A DNA stretch of 64,000 bases from Canna indica (Eukaryota; Streptophyta; Magnoliopsida; Zingiberales; Cannaceae): assembly GCA_034359265.1 (NCBI GenBank), contig CP136893.1, forward strand, positions 48,123,501 to 48,187,500, given 5' to 3'. A program made the translations under genes and the position numbers. This document shows positions 54,482 through 64,000 of this stretch, in pieces; within the stretch, counting starts at the first letter, position 1, and every line of letters begins with the position of its first letter. The notes beneath the pieces were generated by a model. The model made no database searches and had not been told where the DNA came from. It was given only the letters and a program-made list of their open reading frames with translations.

Positions 54482-57189
54482 ATCTAACATAAGTGAATCT
54501 AAGTATGTCAGTCAGGTTTGGGCTGCAAATGAGGTTTTTAAGTCACTTTGTTGATTTAGGTCAAAGGGATACTTAAGTATACATAAATCAAACTCTTAAA
54601 TCCCCATAATTATCATATTCTTGACAAAAAAATTTCAAACTTTAACAAGAGAAACTAGATTTTTCAAGGAATTTATAGGTTTAAGAATCAGTCAAAAATC
54701 GGTTTTCTATAAATTTATAAAATTCCTGAAAGCCCAGTGGTATTTTCGTAAATATCAAGTATTTTTTCAAAAGTTATCAGTTTTGATTGAAACTTTCCAG
54801 ATATAGATGAATGCTCATTTGAGATGCATTTGTCAAGTTTGAACTCAAAATGAATTCCCTAAGTTCATTTTTCAACCTATCTTGATTTCAACCAAAAACT
54901 CATTTTTCAAGATATCGCTCAAGTTATCAAAATCATTTTTAGAAATGATTTTACTTAAACAATAGTGAGAACGATATTAGAAATGAGATCAAAATAGTAT
55001 ACACAAAGTTTTATTTGAAGTTTTCGATGAAAAATTGAAGTATCAAAAAGATTGATATTTTAAGAGGATGATACTTCGCATTTTTAAAATTCTAACTTCA
55101 AAAATCCACTATAAATCAGATTGGGTAATTGCTTGAATATATTCTGAACTTTGGACTTTGTCTCAAATGTATCCTTAACTTTCACTTCACCAAATTATAT
55201 CCTGAACTATTAAATTTGTATCAATTGTATCTCTCTGTTAAAATTCTGTCACCTACCATTAACAGTGTGACGTGACTTATACACATGGATTAAAATATAT
55301 TTTTTATATTTTAACCTTTTTTCCGTCACCACCTCATCGGAGAAACCATCGGACCTCGTTCGTAAACAATTCCAATAGAAAAAGATTCTTTGGTGAGGTC
55401 CGACAATTTCTTCGGCGAGGTGGTGACTAAGAAAGTGTTAAAATACAAAAATATATATTTTAATCCATGTGTGCAAGCCACGTCACACTGTTAACGGAGT
55501 AGGTAACGGAATTTTAACGAAGAGATACAATTGATACAAATTTAATAGTTCATGATACAATTTGGTGAAGTGAAAGTTCAAGATACATTTGAGACAAACT
55601 CAAATTCTCAATGAAAATTTCTGAAATTTTACTAAAGAAACTAGATTTTTTTAATAAAGATGCAGTTTTAACAATCATCTCAAAATCAGTTTTCTATATT
55701 TTTCGAAAATTCATTAAGTATACTATTTCAAAACTGAAATTTCAGTTTACATGTTCAGTTATTATCAATGAGTTTACCATATCAGTAGACATCATAAAAT
55801 TTTGAAATTTTGAGTAAATATTCATAAGCCAATCAAGATTCCATAGATTCAAGAATCACTAAAAATGATTTGTCTACAGTTTTCTAAAAATGCTTGAGTG
55901 AAGGTATATCAAACTAGTACAATCAAACTTATCATCCTAACAATGACCAAATATCATTTCATCACTTTACTCATGAATTTCCAAATCTAAGCACATAGAA
56001 ACCTGACATAAGTAAATCTAAACATGTTTCTCAAGTATGGATAGAAAATGAGATCTCTAAGTCAAAATGTTGACTTAGGTCAAACTTGTTTGAATGAGGT
56101 TTTTATGAAACCACTTCTATATTCAAAATGCATAGAAACATGTCATATGTATACCTAAACATGTTTGTAAAGTTTGGACTTAAAATGAAATGTCCAAGTC
56201 AATTTGTTGACTTGAGGCAAACCTTTCCAGGTTTAAGTCCCTTAAAGTGATCTAGTTATCATCTTTTTCATCTACACATGAATTTTTAAGTTTAAATACC
56301 TAGAATCATATGATATGTGTATCTAAATATGTTTACCAACTATTAACTCAAAATGAGGTGATCTCTAATATAAATTTTAACCTAGAGCAAGTTTCATTCA
56401 ATCAAGATATCATGAAATTACCTAAGTTATCAAACTTTTTACCTACTCATGAAATTTTAAACATTTATCATGCATAATCAATCATGAGCATAGAGAAATC
56501 ATTCAAGCATAGTTATTAAGTTAATTAAACTATATTTTAATAAAAGTCAAGATCATACATCATTTGAAATAAGTTTTGTCAAACTTGTCAACTCTCATTC
56601 CAATTTCAATCTATTAGCCTTCCATCAATTTTTTTAATAACTTGCAAGCAAAAACCATTAGTAGCATAATGGAAATATGTGACTACTAGCAAGTTAGTAT
56701 ACTAAATAGCAAGGGTTAAGTGCAAGGTTTCATTCAAAAGTCTCAACCAAGCTATATAGTAAGAATTCATTTTAAAAGGAAGTATCATGATACCAAAATG
56801 AATTAAGAGATCTCAAAAATATGAAAATTTTGAAAAGTAAGATCTCCAATCCTTCCTATTGGTTGAAAATTGAAAGACCACAATTAGCCTATGATTTATA
56901 TCCGCGAGGTCGCTTAGGCCCACTATAGGCCAAAAAGGTCTCCGATGAGACTGGAAATCAAAATCGAAATCCATTTTGCAAAAGACTCTTAACAAGAGCG
57001 GGGAAAATAACTCAAATTAAGCATGTATCATAACTCCAACTTAAATGAAACCAACCAAAGTAAGGAGATGATACAAAGTATACCTAGATGCCAATTTCCA
57101 TACCTATAGCATCATGATGACTTGAAGTTGCAACCTTATGAAGATTTATCATTTGAATTCAAGGTCAACTTCAATACACCATTTCTCAT
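54482..57189 (-). other. Non-coding 3' half of NA-3
   Basis: It corresponds block by block to 4937-7190 of NA-1 (for example 'aaactagatttttcaaggaat', 'tcaaaatgaattcc', 'acttaggtcaaacttgttt'). A foldback MITE interrupts it at 55121-55600. No gene is seen; small ORFs (54621-54806, 55611-55805, 56813-56995) are shadows of this AT-rich sequence. Confidence 0.7.
55121..55600. mobile_element. Foldback MITE with ~200-bp inverted arms
   Basis: Left arm text such as 'tgtctcaaatgtatcc', 'ctttcacttcaccaaatt', 'taaatttgtatcaattgtat', 'ttaacagtgtgacgtg' recurs as the reverse complement on the right, ending 'gagacaaactcaaatt' at about 55606. Arms of roughly 200 bp pair at high identity around a short centre near 55365. 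The counterpart site in NA-1 (near 5575) lacks it, so it is an insertion. Superfamily is uncertain; I could not read a clean target duplication. Confidence 0.8.
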
Positions 57190-58570
57190 TCATCCTTGTG
57201 TGGTAGCTCCCCCTACAAAAGAGGATGAAACTTTTGGTACCCAAATGGCTTTGGGTCCTTGGGGGTTAGAGGGCTTAGCCACCCAAAGTGTCTTAACACC
57301 ATTTGGGTTCATCTTAAATGTGCAATCATATCGTTTCATTTTTGCTATGGACATGAGATTTATCATAAGAATGCTTGACATGTGAACTATGATGAGCATG
57401 AGCATTCTTAAAGAAAATATTCTTCTTTTGAACATGAGGTTTAATGGTAGATTGCTTAACATGGGAATGATGATGAACATTGGCATTCTTTACATAAGCA
57501 TTTCACATTCTAGTGTTCTTAAGAGATGAAACATTTTTGAGTTCATTTGCTTTCTTATTCAAACACACAACCTCATTTTTCAAATAATCAAAAGATTGAT
57601 ATAAGGCATGAGATTGAGATTTCAAAATATTATTTTCACTTATGATTTTTGAATTCTCAAATTTCAATTTTTCATTTTCAAGCTTTAATTCCTTAAGCTC
57701 AAGTTTCAACCTATCATGGGAAGAATCAAATGAACTAGATTTCAATCTCTCATTTTCTAATTTTAATTCATCCACATGAGAATTAAGCCTTACATTTTCT
57801 TTCTTCAATCTCTTATTTTCATTATTCTTTTTAACAAGCAAGGCATACATTTTCTTTTATTCATCTACTAACTCATTATATGATATGTCGAGAGAACTAG
57901 TAGAGCTAGCATTATCATTAGCATTAGCATGACTAGAAGGAGAAGAGTGTACCTCATCATTAGCATCCATGAGGCAAACTTTTGAAATGACTTCATAGTC
58001 ATGGCATGACAGTGCTTCACTTGAATGGAATGATGATGTGGAAGCATTTGACCTCTTCTTTACCTTGTTCTTCATGGTAGGGCAATTCTTCTTCACATGC
58101 CTCTTTTCTTTGCACAAGTGGCAAATTATATTTCTCTTTCGGCTCTTAGAGTTGCTCCTTTGACTAGAAGTACTATGAGCATCAAAACCAAGATTAATAG
58201 TTGGTGAGTGACCATTGTCATCACCACCTTTATTAAAAGTGTCAACCTCTTCGGTTTTGGCATTATCATATAAAACATTTAAAATGGACCATAAATCACA
58301 AGTCGAAGAGCAATGCATGACTTTTTCTAGGATGTCATTTGGTTATGTGGAAACTATGCAATTCATGGCATCTCCATTAAATTTAAACATTTTCTTGTCA
58401 AGTTCACTCCAAGCATGCATGTCAACCTTAGGTTCAATAAATTCTAATCTTAACATGTTAAAGACACCAAAACCTTTAGTCTTTAAGTAAGTATATATCC
58501 TAAACTTCCAAAGACCAAAGTTTGAGTCATCGAACTTAGGAGATGTAAATGCTACCGACTCAAGTGTCAT
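57190..58570 (-). pseudogene. gag of NA-3, copia/Sire-like, broken
   Basis: The N-terminal piece (58343-58570) starts MTLESVAFTSPKF..SNFGLWKFRIYTYLKTK and continues WSELDKKMFKFNGDAMN, as in NA-1. The middle piece (57857-58318) has CHLCKEKRHVKKNC, a CCHC knuckle, and a Ser-rich linker. The next (57503-57850) is the Lys/Leu/Glu coiled coil. The C-terminal region (57190-57500) keeps IWVPKVSS-like wording, but the second knuckle is largely deleted: only YDCTFKMNPNG remains. Frame breaks at about 57850 and 58320-58340. Confidence 0.85.
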
Positions 58571-58621
58571 TCTTGGACCGAAGCAAATTGTAGAAGAAAT
58601 GGTGAAATCTCAAGCTACGGA

Positions 58622-58638
58622 CCCGCTCTGATATCAAA
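58622..58638 (-). other. Primer-binding site of NA-3
   Basis: On the minus strand it reads TTTGATATCAGAGCGGG next to the LTR end, one base different from the NA-1 site (GATATC for GGTATC). Confidence 0.85.
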
Positions 58639-60129
58639 TATAAGTGAAATGGCCTACACTAGAGGGGGGGTGAATAGTGTGTTCGCTAAACTTTAGCCTA
58701 ACCAATTCTTAATTACTTAGGAAAATTATCAATTCAAGTCTAAATGTGAAAGCAAGTGAATAACAATTAAACAATCACAAGTAATATCGTACAAACACAA
58801 GTATCTATCTACTTTATGATACTAGATGAATTTATCAAGTTAGGAGGAATTAATGATTTAGCAACAAGATAATCAAAGTAAGAACAAGCGAATCACACTC
58901 AACCAAAGGCAATGCTAACAAGATAGATTTATAGTGGTTCGGCCACAATGCCTACTCCACTACCTAAACACCTCCGCTTAGGATTTTCACATCTAGTTTA
59001 CTAGATTAAAGTGTTTCCTTACAATGAGTTTCACCGGAAAGTCGCCGCTCTCACACCGAAGGCACTTCCACACTCGAAAAGTCTCCACCTTCCTACCGAG
59101 AGCACTCTCTCACCTCAAACCTAAAGACAACATAACTAATCCCAGAGAACTAAGTTTACACTGATGGATTTATGTCTCAACACCAAGGCAACCACCAAAG
59201 TCAAGGTCTACAACTAGATCTTTACACACATGATATACAATCAAACAAACACTAAAAAATACAAGTAAAATGAGCTACAAAATACAACAATGAAAATACT
59301 TAGCTCCAACACAAGTTCCCTAGTCCTCTTGATGTCTTTGATGATGAAACTCAAGGTTGAATGCTCAATCAAGAAGGTAGAAGCTCAAAGCTAGGGTTTT
59401 CCACAAAGATTGGCTCAATGAAGGCTCTTGGATGTCAAAAGATGTCTCATGAATTATTAGGTTGCTTGGAAGGCAAGTTTGAGATCTTATATAGAGATCC
59501 CAAAGGTAGGTGCTCAGTTTTCAACAAGCTCAACGGGTAAAAATTCAAAATAGAGCCGTTGGGGGCATTTTATGAATTCTGTTGGAAGTACTACAGAGTA
59601 CCGATACTTTCCTGGTTATTCCAAAATATCAATCTGGGTTGTTCTGGGTTGTCTATCCATGTTGTTCCGAGTTGTCCATCCAAGTTATTCCGGGTTGTCC
59701 ATTCAGGTAGTTTCGGGTTGTCCATCTGGGTTGTTACAATATCTCATCTAGAATGTTGTTTATGACATGGAAACTCTTGGTAATATTATAGAGTACTGGT
59801 ACATTCCGGTTAAAGTCTGGTCGACCAAACCAGCAAGGTTCTATCTTCTGGTTCGAGTTTCAAGTTTGGTTCTTTAGTGATCTTTGCATCATAATAAGGA
59901 TTAAAACAATCATTCTAGACACCCTAAACCTAAACTCTATTCTTCCCGACGAATTTGAACACGTCGATCAACGTCCTTCTGATTCACCGATTTTTCGATA
60001 TTTCCAATCGAGAACGTCGCACGCAACCCGATATGGAACCTAAAAATATTTCTCTATGAAAATATTAGTTTCATGTTTGTTATCATCAAAATCGAGATTA
60101 AGACCAAAGTAGAAAACCTTAAGCCAACA
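58639..60129 (-). mobile_element. 5' LTR of NA-3 (1491 bp)
   Basis: It runs from TATAAGTGAAATGG (partner LTR has TGTAAGTG) to AAGCCAACA. It contains the reverse conserved core (about 58935-58985), one copy of the 61-bp unit duplicated in the other LTR, and the 23-bp minisatellite (59636-59735). It lacks the dense TCGACCGA cluster of other copies, with 'gtctggtcgaccaaacc' near 59816 as the only relic. Confidence 0.85.
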
Positions 60130-60758
60130 GATCTCACTCATCCTCTTTCTCTCCTCAATAGTCTTGGGAGACATCTTCTTGGAGAGCGTGATGCCATGAC
60201 TCATAGGAAAGTAATCTCTTTTATTGTCTTCCATGCTAAATATTTTTAGCACGATATCAATAATCGAGACTGGGATAAACCAAGCATCCTTCTAGATCTA
60301 TCTTTATAGATCCTAATGCCAAGTACATAGGATTCTTCTCCCAGGTCTTTCATGGAGAAGTTCTTGGATAACCATGCTTTCATTGACTGGAGCATGAGAA
60401 TATCATTCCCAATGAGTAGTATGTTATCCACATACAGCATAACGAACACAATGTTATCCACATACAACATAATGAACACAATGGCGCTCCCACTAACCTT
60501 TTTTGTAAACACAAGGTTCATCCACATTTTTGATAAAGCCAAACTCTTTGACTATCTCATCAAAATGGATGTTTCAACTCCTCGATGCTTGCTTGAGTCC
60601 ATAAATGGACCTCTGCAACTTGTACACCTTCTTCGGCCCTACCGGGGATATGAATCCTTCTGGCTGAGTCATATAGACTTCCTCCTCAAGTTCACCATTG
60701 ATGAATGCAGTCTTGACATCCAGTTGTCAGATCTCGTAATCATGGTATGCCACAATGG
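60130..60758 (-). pseudogene. Copia RT, part 2 of split pol
   Basis: Minus-strand reading from 60757 down: [21 protein letters not shown] text, [48 protein letters not shown], then the catalytic region with YVDNILLIGND (60440-60480), KAWLSKNFSMKDLGEESYVL and GIRIYKDRSRRMLGLSQS; it ends GITLSKKMSPKTIEERKRMS, which continues into the part at 46100. The catalytic segment is tandemly duplicated (30 bp) and the second Asp of YVDD is Asn in both. It is cut upstream at 60759 by a gypsy element. Confidence 0.9.
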
Positions 60759-63700
60759 TGTAAGACCCGAGGTTTCCTAATATGGAATTTATTTTGGTGC
60801 AGCACACCGGATCGGGAGTTAGTCGGGTTTGGGGAATCGCCGCGAGTAGAAGGTATAATTTAAGCCTTATGGAATTTTATTTGATACGTGTTCCTTCCTT
60901 CTTAATCATAAGATGTTTTAGTAGGGTCGAGTCTGTAATCGTGTTCGCGGATCGAGTCGGGGCTCGGATTGAGTCGAGTAGGGGCTAAGTGAATGGGAGG
61001 GGCATAATGGTCAAGGTAAGATGAGGGAATTAAACCCTCATCCCCCTAGCAGCTGTGCGGCTCATTATTGGAGGAGAAAGTTTGGAGACGGCGCCGAATT
61101 CGTGGCGCCGTCAAAAAGATCGAGATCATCGTTGCTCGTTCATTCTTCTTCCTTGATCAAGGTGAGTGGTCGAATCTTGGCTTGTAGGTGAGGCGTGTGG
61201 CCTAATCGAATAGATGTGATGAATTGAGGTTTTTACGTGTCATTTCTTGTCAATTGATGACGTTTTCAAATTCTCAAGTCAGGTTCTTCATCATTGTATG
61301 GATTTTGTTGTTAGACGATCTTTTTGGGGTGATTCAAGGGCCAGCCAACTAGAGGAAAAAGGGGGAAGATCATGCCAAAATTGTCCCCAATTCCCTCGAG
61401 TGGTTTAAACCTTGGATCAATTCTTTTTTTTGATGTAGACAAATTTGTGCAACTAGATCTTGTGATTTCATGGTCGAATTAACCATTCTTTTCCCTTCAA
61501 GAAGGCTCGGCCGACCATGTACCCTTGCTTAGGGTTCGGCCGAGTGGAGAGGAGGGTGAATTCGATCAAGTATCTTGATTACATCTTCTAGGGGCGATGT
61601 TCGTCGATTGAAATTGTAGATTTAGCGATTGACGAATGTATTGTAATTTTGAGTAGATACATTTTTAAGATTTGTAGAAGAACACCTCCTTTAATGTGCA
61701 TGTATGACAAAATACTAGGTATTGTATATGATTTATGACGTTCCTTCATAGAAATCCTAATGCTATTATTGAAATTACCATGCTAGATCAATTGCTACCT
61801 TGTTCGGATTTATTGATTAAATGCAAAATTTAATTACTTTATTGTTGAAAGCATGATGTTATTTATGGTAGTAGTTGTAGAATAATTCCCTTATAACTTA
61901 TGTGATGTAGCATATTTATATTCAGACATTTTTATACTTATGACATGTAATCTACACTTAAGGAATATAGCAATGACGTTAGATGACTATAAGGAAATTA
62001 TAGGGGGCTTAAATTATCGGAAAAACTTGAATGTAGACAAGCTAGGTTTCACACCCAGGGAATAATCAGTGGGCGCTAGTGTGCGGCTGATGTGGCCCGG
62101 AATAAGGCGGCCGAATACGGGTGAATGCCCGGGGTTTTAAATAAGGAAACTTTAGAACACTTTGCTTGTGTATTGTGATTATGATGGTCGGTTGAGAAGC
62201 ATGGACAGTCGGAACGACTAATGCTTGACTCAGCGGGTGATTAGGGTCTTGAGATTGCACCATCGAGCCCACTAGGTGTTACACCTGAGTGGTAGAGGGT
62301 CTTGAGATTCCGTTAGTGGGCCACGCTGACGATAGACCCGAGTTGGGTGGGACTAGCTATCACTAACCCGGTGGGTTCTTGAGACTAGTTGACCATCCTA
62401 GTCGACGGTTCGGTGATTGCTTGACTTTCCTTATATGATATGTGGGCCGTGTCGCCGGATTATTATTATTAGTTTGTGGTACAGGCCGGGTAGGGCCGAG
62501 CCACCAATTCTTGAGCAGGTCCTAGTGGCCGAGTGTCGCCTAGTCTAGTAGGGCCATTATGGCCGATTGTATGGTTTATGCAGGACAGCCTGTGGGTCGA
62601 TCGTCATATCATGACTAGATTAGATTCCTAAATTTATAAATTGCTGACTTATATGCATGTTATTATTGGGGATTTATGTGGAGGTTCGGAAGGACCACTC
62701 ACTGAGTCCCATGTGGACTCACGATTTATTTCTCTTATTTTTGCAGAGCCCGACCAGTGAGGTGAGGCTTGGAGTCATGGTGCAGCTGGAGGGCAGGCGG
62801 TGGCGTGGATCTCGTAGCAGCGTCCAGTAGCCATAGTCGTGATGTTTAAGTTGAAAACGTGTATTTGACTTTTAACTCGAGATGTTCTTATGAGTTGGTT
62901 TGTTTTACGACTCTTTTAAAATTGTTCAAAACTTTCTCTTTAAATAAAAGTTTGCGCCGTTGTTTTCCTACTTGCATGTTTTCTGGTTGGTGTGTTTCTC
63001 GATATTTTGCTATTCAGTGTTTGTGGTAGGCTTCAGGGTAGGACATACACCCTGGCCGGTCACGCAGCCCTAAGTTGGGGCGTGACAAAGTTGGTATAAG
63101 AGCTTTTGGTTAGGTCTTGACTACGATTAGGAGTTGGGTACCATATGAGACATATGCTAGCCTGTCGACGTACGGTATAGGTATGCTACGGGATCTGGCA
63201 ACCACGACTGCACTCAGCGCACCATGCGGTTAGTAATTTAAATTATAGTTGAATAAATTGTTTATGTTAATGGGAGAATTGTTTCTTTTCTCTATGTTAG
63301 TGTGATCGAGACTCATAATGTTGCACTGAGCGGTAGTGGCAGTAATTCGACAGAACGTTGGGGCCGAGGTTGAGGTCGGGGCTGGGGTAGGGAAAGAGAC
63401 CAGTCAGAAGAGTAGGGACAAAATTTTGCGGTTGCTCAATTGCAAGCTCAAGTGTCTCAATTAATAGAGGCGCTCCTCAGGGAACAAGAGTTGAGATAAC
63501 AGATGTAGTAGTAGCAGCAGCCGCCGTCGTTGTAGCTTGTACCTGTGGTTTCGGTGGTACCAGAGGAGGTGGCCGATATAGTAGCACCGGTGATCAGGGT
63601 TCCTGGAGCCCCATCTTATGCAGACTTCCTCAAGTTTAGGCCGCCAGTATTCACCGGGACAAATCGACAGGTGGAAGTCACCGAGTTTCTAGGGGACTGT

Positions 63701-64000
63701 TACGAGTTGTGTGTGGAACTGGGATGTTCATCAGAAGCAGCGGCTCGCATGGTTGGCCTGCAGCTGAGGAGACCTACGAAGAACTGGTTGCATACTTGGA
63801 GAGGTCATAGAGCAGCAAACACACCACCTCCCACCTAGGAAGAATTTAGGGCAGCGGTAGTAGAGCAGTACATGCCGATGAGTGTCTGCGATAAGCGGGC
63901 ACGAGATTTTGAGTTGTTGCGTCAATCTGGAGGCATGTCAATAGCAGACTATGATATGGAGTTCACCCGGCTTTCTAAGTACCACCCAACACTGGTGGCT
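60759..64000 (+). mobile_element. Gypsy element, 5' LTR, PBS and gag; runs off the window
   Basis: The LTR starts TGTAAGACCCGAGG at 60759 inside copia pol and ends CGTGACA at 63087 (2329 bp). PBS TGGTATAAGAGC follows at 63092-63103, then gag. The preceding 5 bp are AATGG (60754-60758), the expected duplication to look for at the far end. The LTR is of the same subfamily as 39659-42339. It carries donor CAAG|GTGAGT at 61162 and acceptor TTTTGCAG|AGC at 62746. Confidence 0.9.
63306..64000 (+). pseudogene. gag of the right-hand gypsy element, stop-ridden, partial
   Basis: In one frame with no shift, it reads ETHNVALSGSGSNSTERWGR, an RG-rich patch, a Gln/Glu-rich coiled coil, a poly-Gln/Pro stretch, then FLKFRPPVFTGTNRQVEVTE, FLGDCYELCVELGCSSEAAA, RMVGLQLRRPTKNWL, EEFRAAVVEQYM, DKRARDFELLRQSGGMSIAD, YDMEFTRLSKYHPT. 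This is the gypsy gag capsid (retrotransposon gag family). Eight stops interrupt it (63371, 63413, 63497, 63506, 63509, 63512, 63533, 63836), each one transition away from Arg CGA, Gln CAA/CAG or Trp TGG. The start codon position has GTG ATC where a relative has ATG GAG. Confidence 0.85.

Larger units (their letters stand above)
46101..60129 (-). mobile_element. NA-3: full-length non-autonomous gag-only element with TSD
   Basis: Borders are TGTAAGTG at 46101 and AGCCAACA at 60129, flanked by the exact duplication GATCT (46096-46100 and 60130-60134); removing it rejoins copia pol. In element orientation: 5' LTR 60129-58639, PBS 58638-58622, gag 58570-57190, non-coding 57190-54482, 3' LTR 54481-46101. 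The first ~800 bp of the region next to the 3' LTR, present in NA-1 with the PPT, are deleted here. Four nested insertions bring a core of about 6.7 kb to 14 kb. No pol. Confidence 0.9.

Overview
The window is nuclear DNA from a flowering plant, in a gene-poor block built almost entirely of nested LTR retrotransposons. Evidence: Ty1/copia and Ty3/gypsy elements with chromodomain integrase, plant-type primer-binding sites (TGGTATCAGAGC type), CACTA and hAT DNA transposons, two TRIM elements, a plastid psaB fragment, and a single 72-bp exon typical of plant leucine-rich-repeat receptor kinases. I cannot name the species. I see no intact host gene and no rRNA or tRNA gene.

Left third (1-19.5 kb): a partial copia-type LTR, a decayed gypsy gag on the minus strand, then two non-autonomous copia-like elements lying head to head, NA-1 (3004-10420, minus) and NA-2 (10421-17322, plus). 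Each carries a primer-binding site, a decayed gag with CCHC knuckles and coiled coil, about 2-3 kb of non-coding DNA where pol should be, a polypurine tract and LTRs. A complete TRIM (8831-9355) sits in an LTR of NA-1, a rearranged TRIM (11274-11718) in the gag of NA-2, and a solo LTR (14905-16678) in the 3' LTR of NA-2. A copia 5' end on the minus strand follows; its LTR contains a psaB piece.

Middle (19.6-28 kb): a five-exon En/Spm-type (Transposase_24-like) gene, long AT-rich stretches with no recognisable gene, a truncated copia 3' end, the LRR exon relic, a CACTA terminus, a foldback repeat and a hAT-like region with a coding minisatellite.

28-42 kb: a Tekay/Del-type chromovirus with 2.5-kb LTRs (28441-39658), full domain order but many stops and frameshifts. 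Its 3' LTR holds a solo copia-type LTR (37467-39252, TSD GTGGA). A second gypsy LTR follows, carrying a hAT MITE with an exact 8-bp duplication.

43-64 kb: a minus-strand copia element (3' LTR plus pol) split by NA-3 (46101-60129, TSD GATCT). NA-3 itself received a solo LTR that holds another solo LTR, a gypsy solo LTR, a further solo LTR and a foldback MITE. The same copia pol is broken at 60759 by a gypsy element that runs off the window.

Main signals worth a second look: (1) the NA family, three gag-only elements sharing a long non-coding 3' half; (2) a hairpin just upstream of the TATA box in its LTRs, with paired base changes between copies; (3) a conserved splice donor and acceptor inside the gypsy LTRs, framing a ~1.6-1.7 kb LTR intron; (4) the psaB piece in a retrotransposon LTR; (5) stop codons explained by C-to-T change at Gln, Arg and Trp codons.
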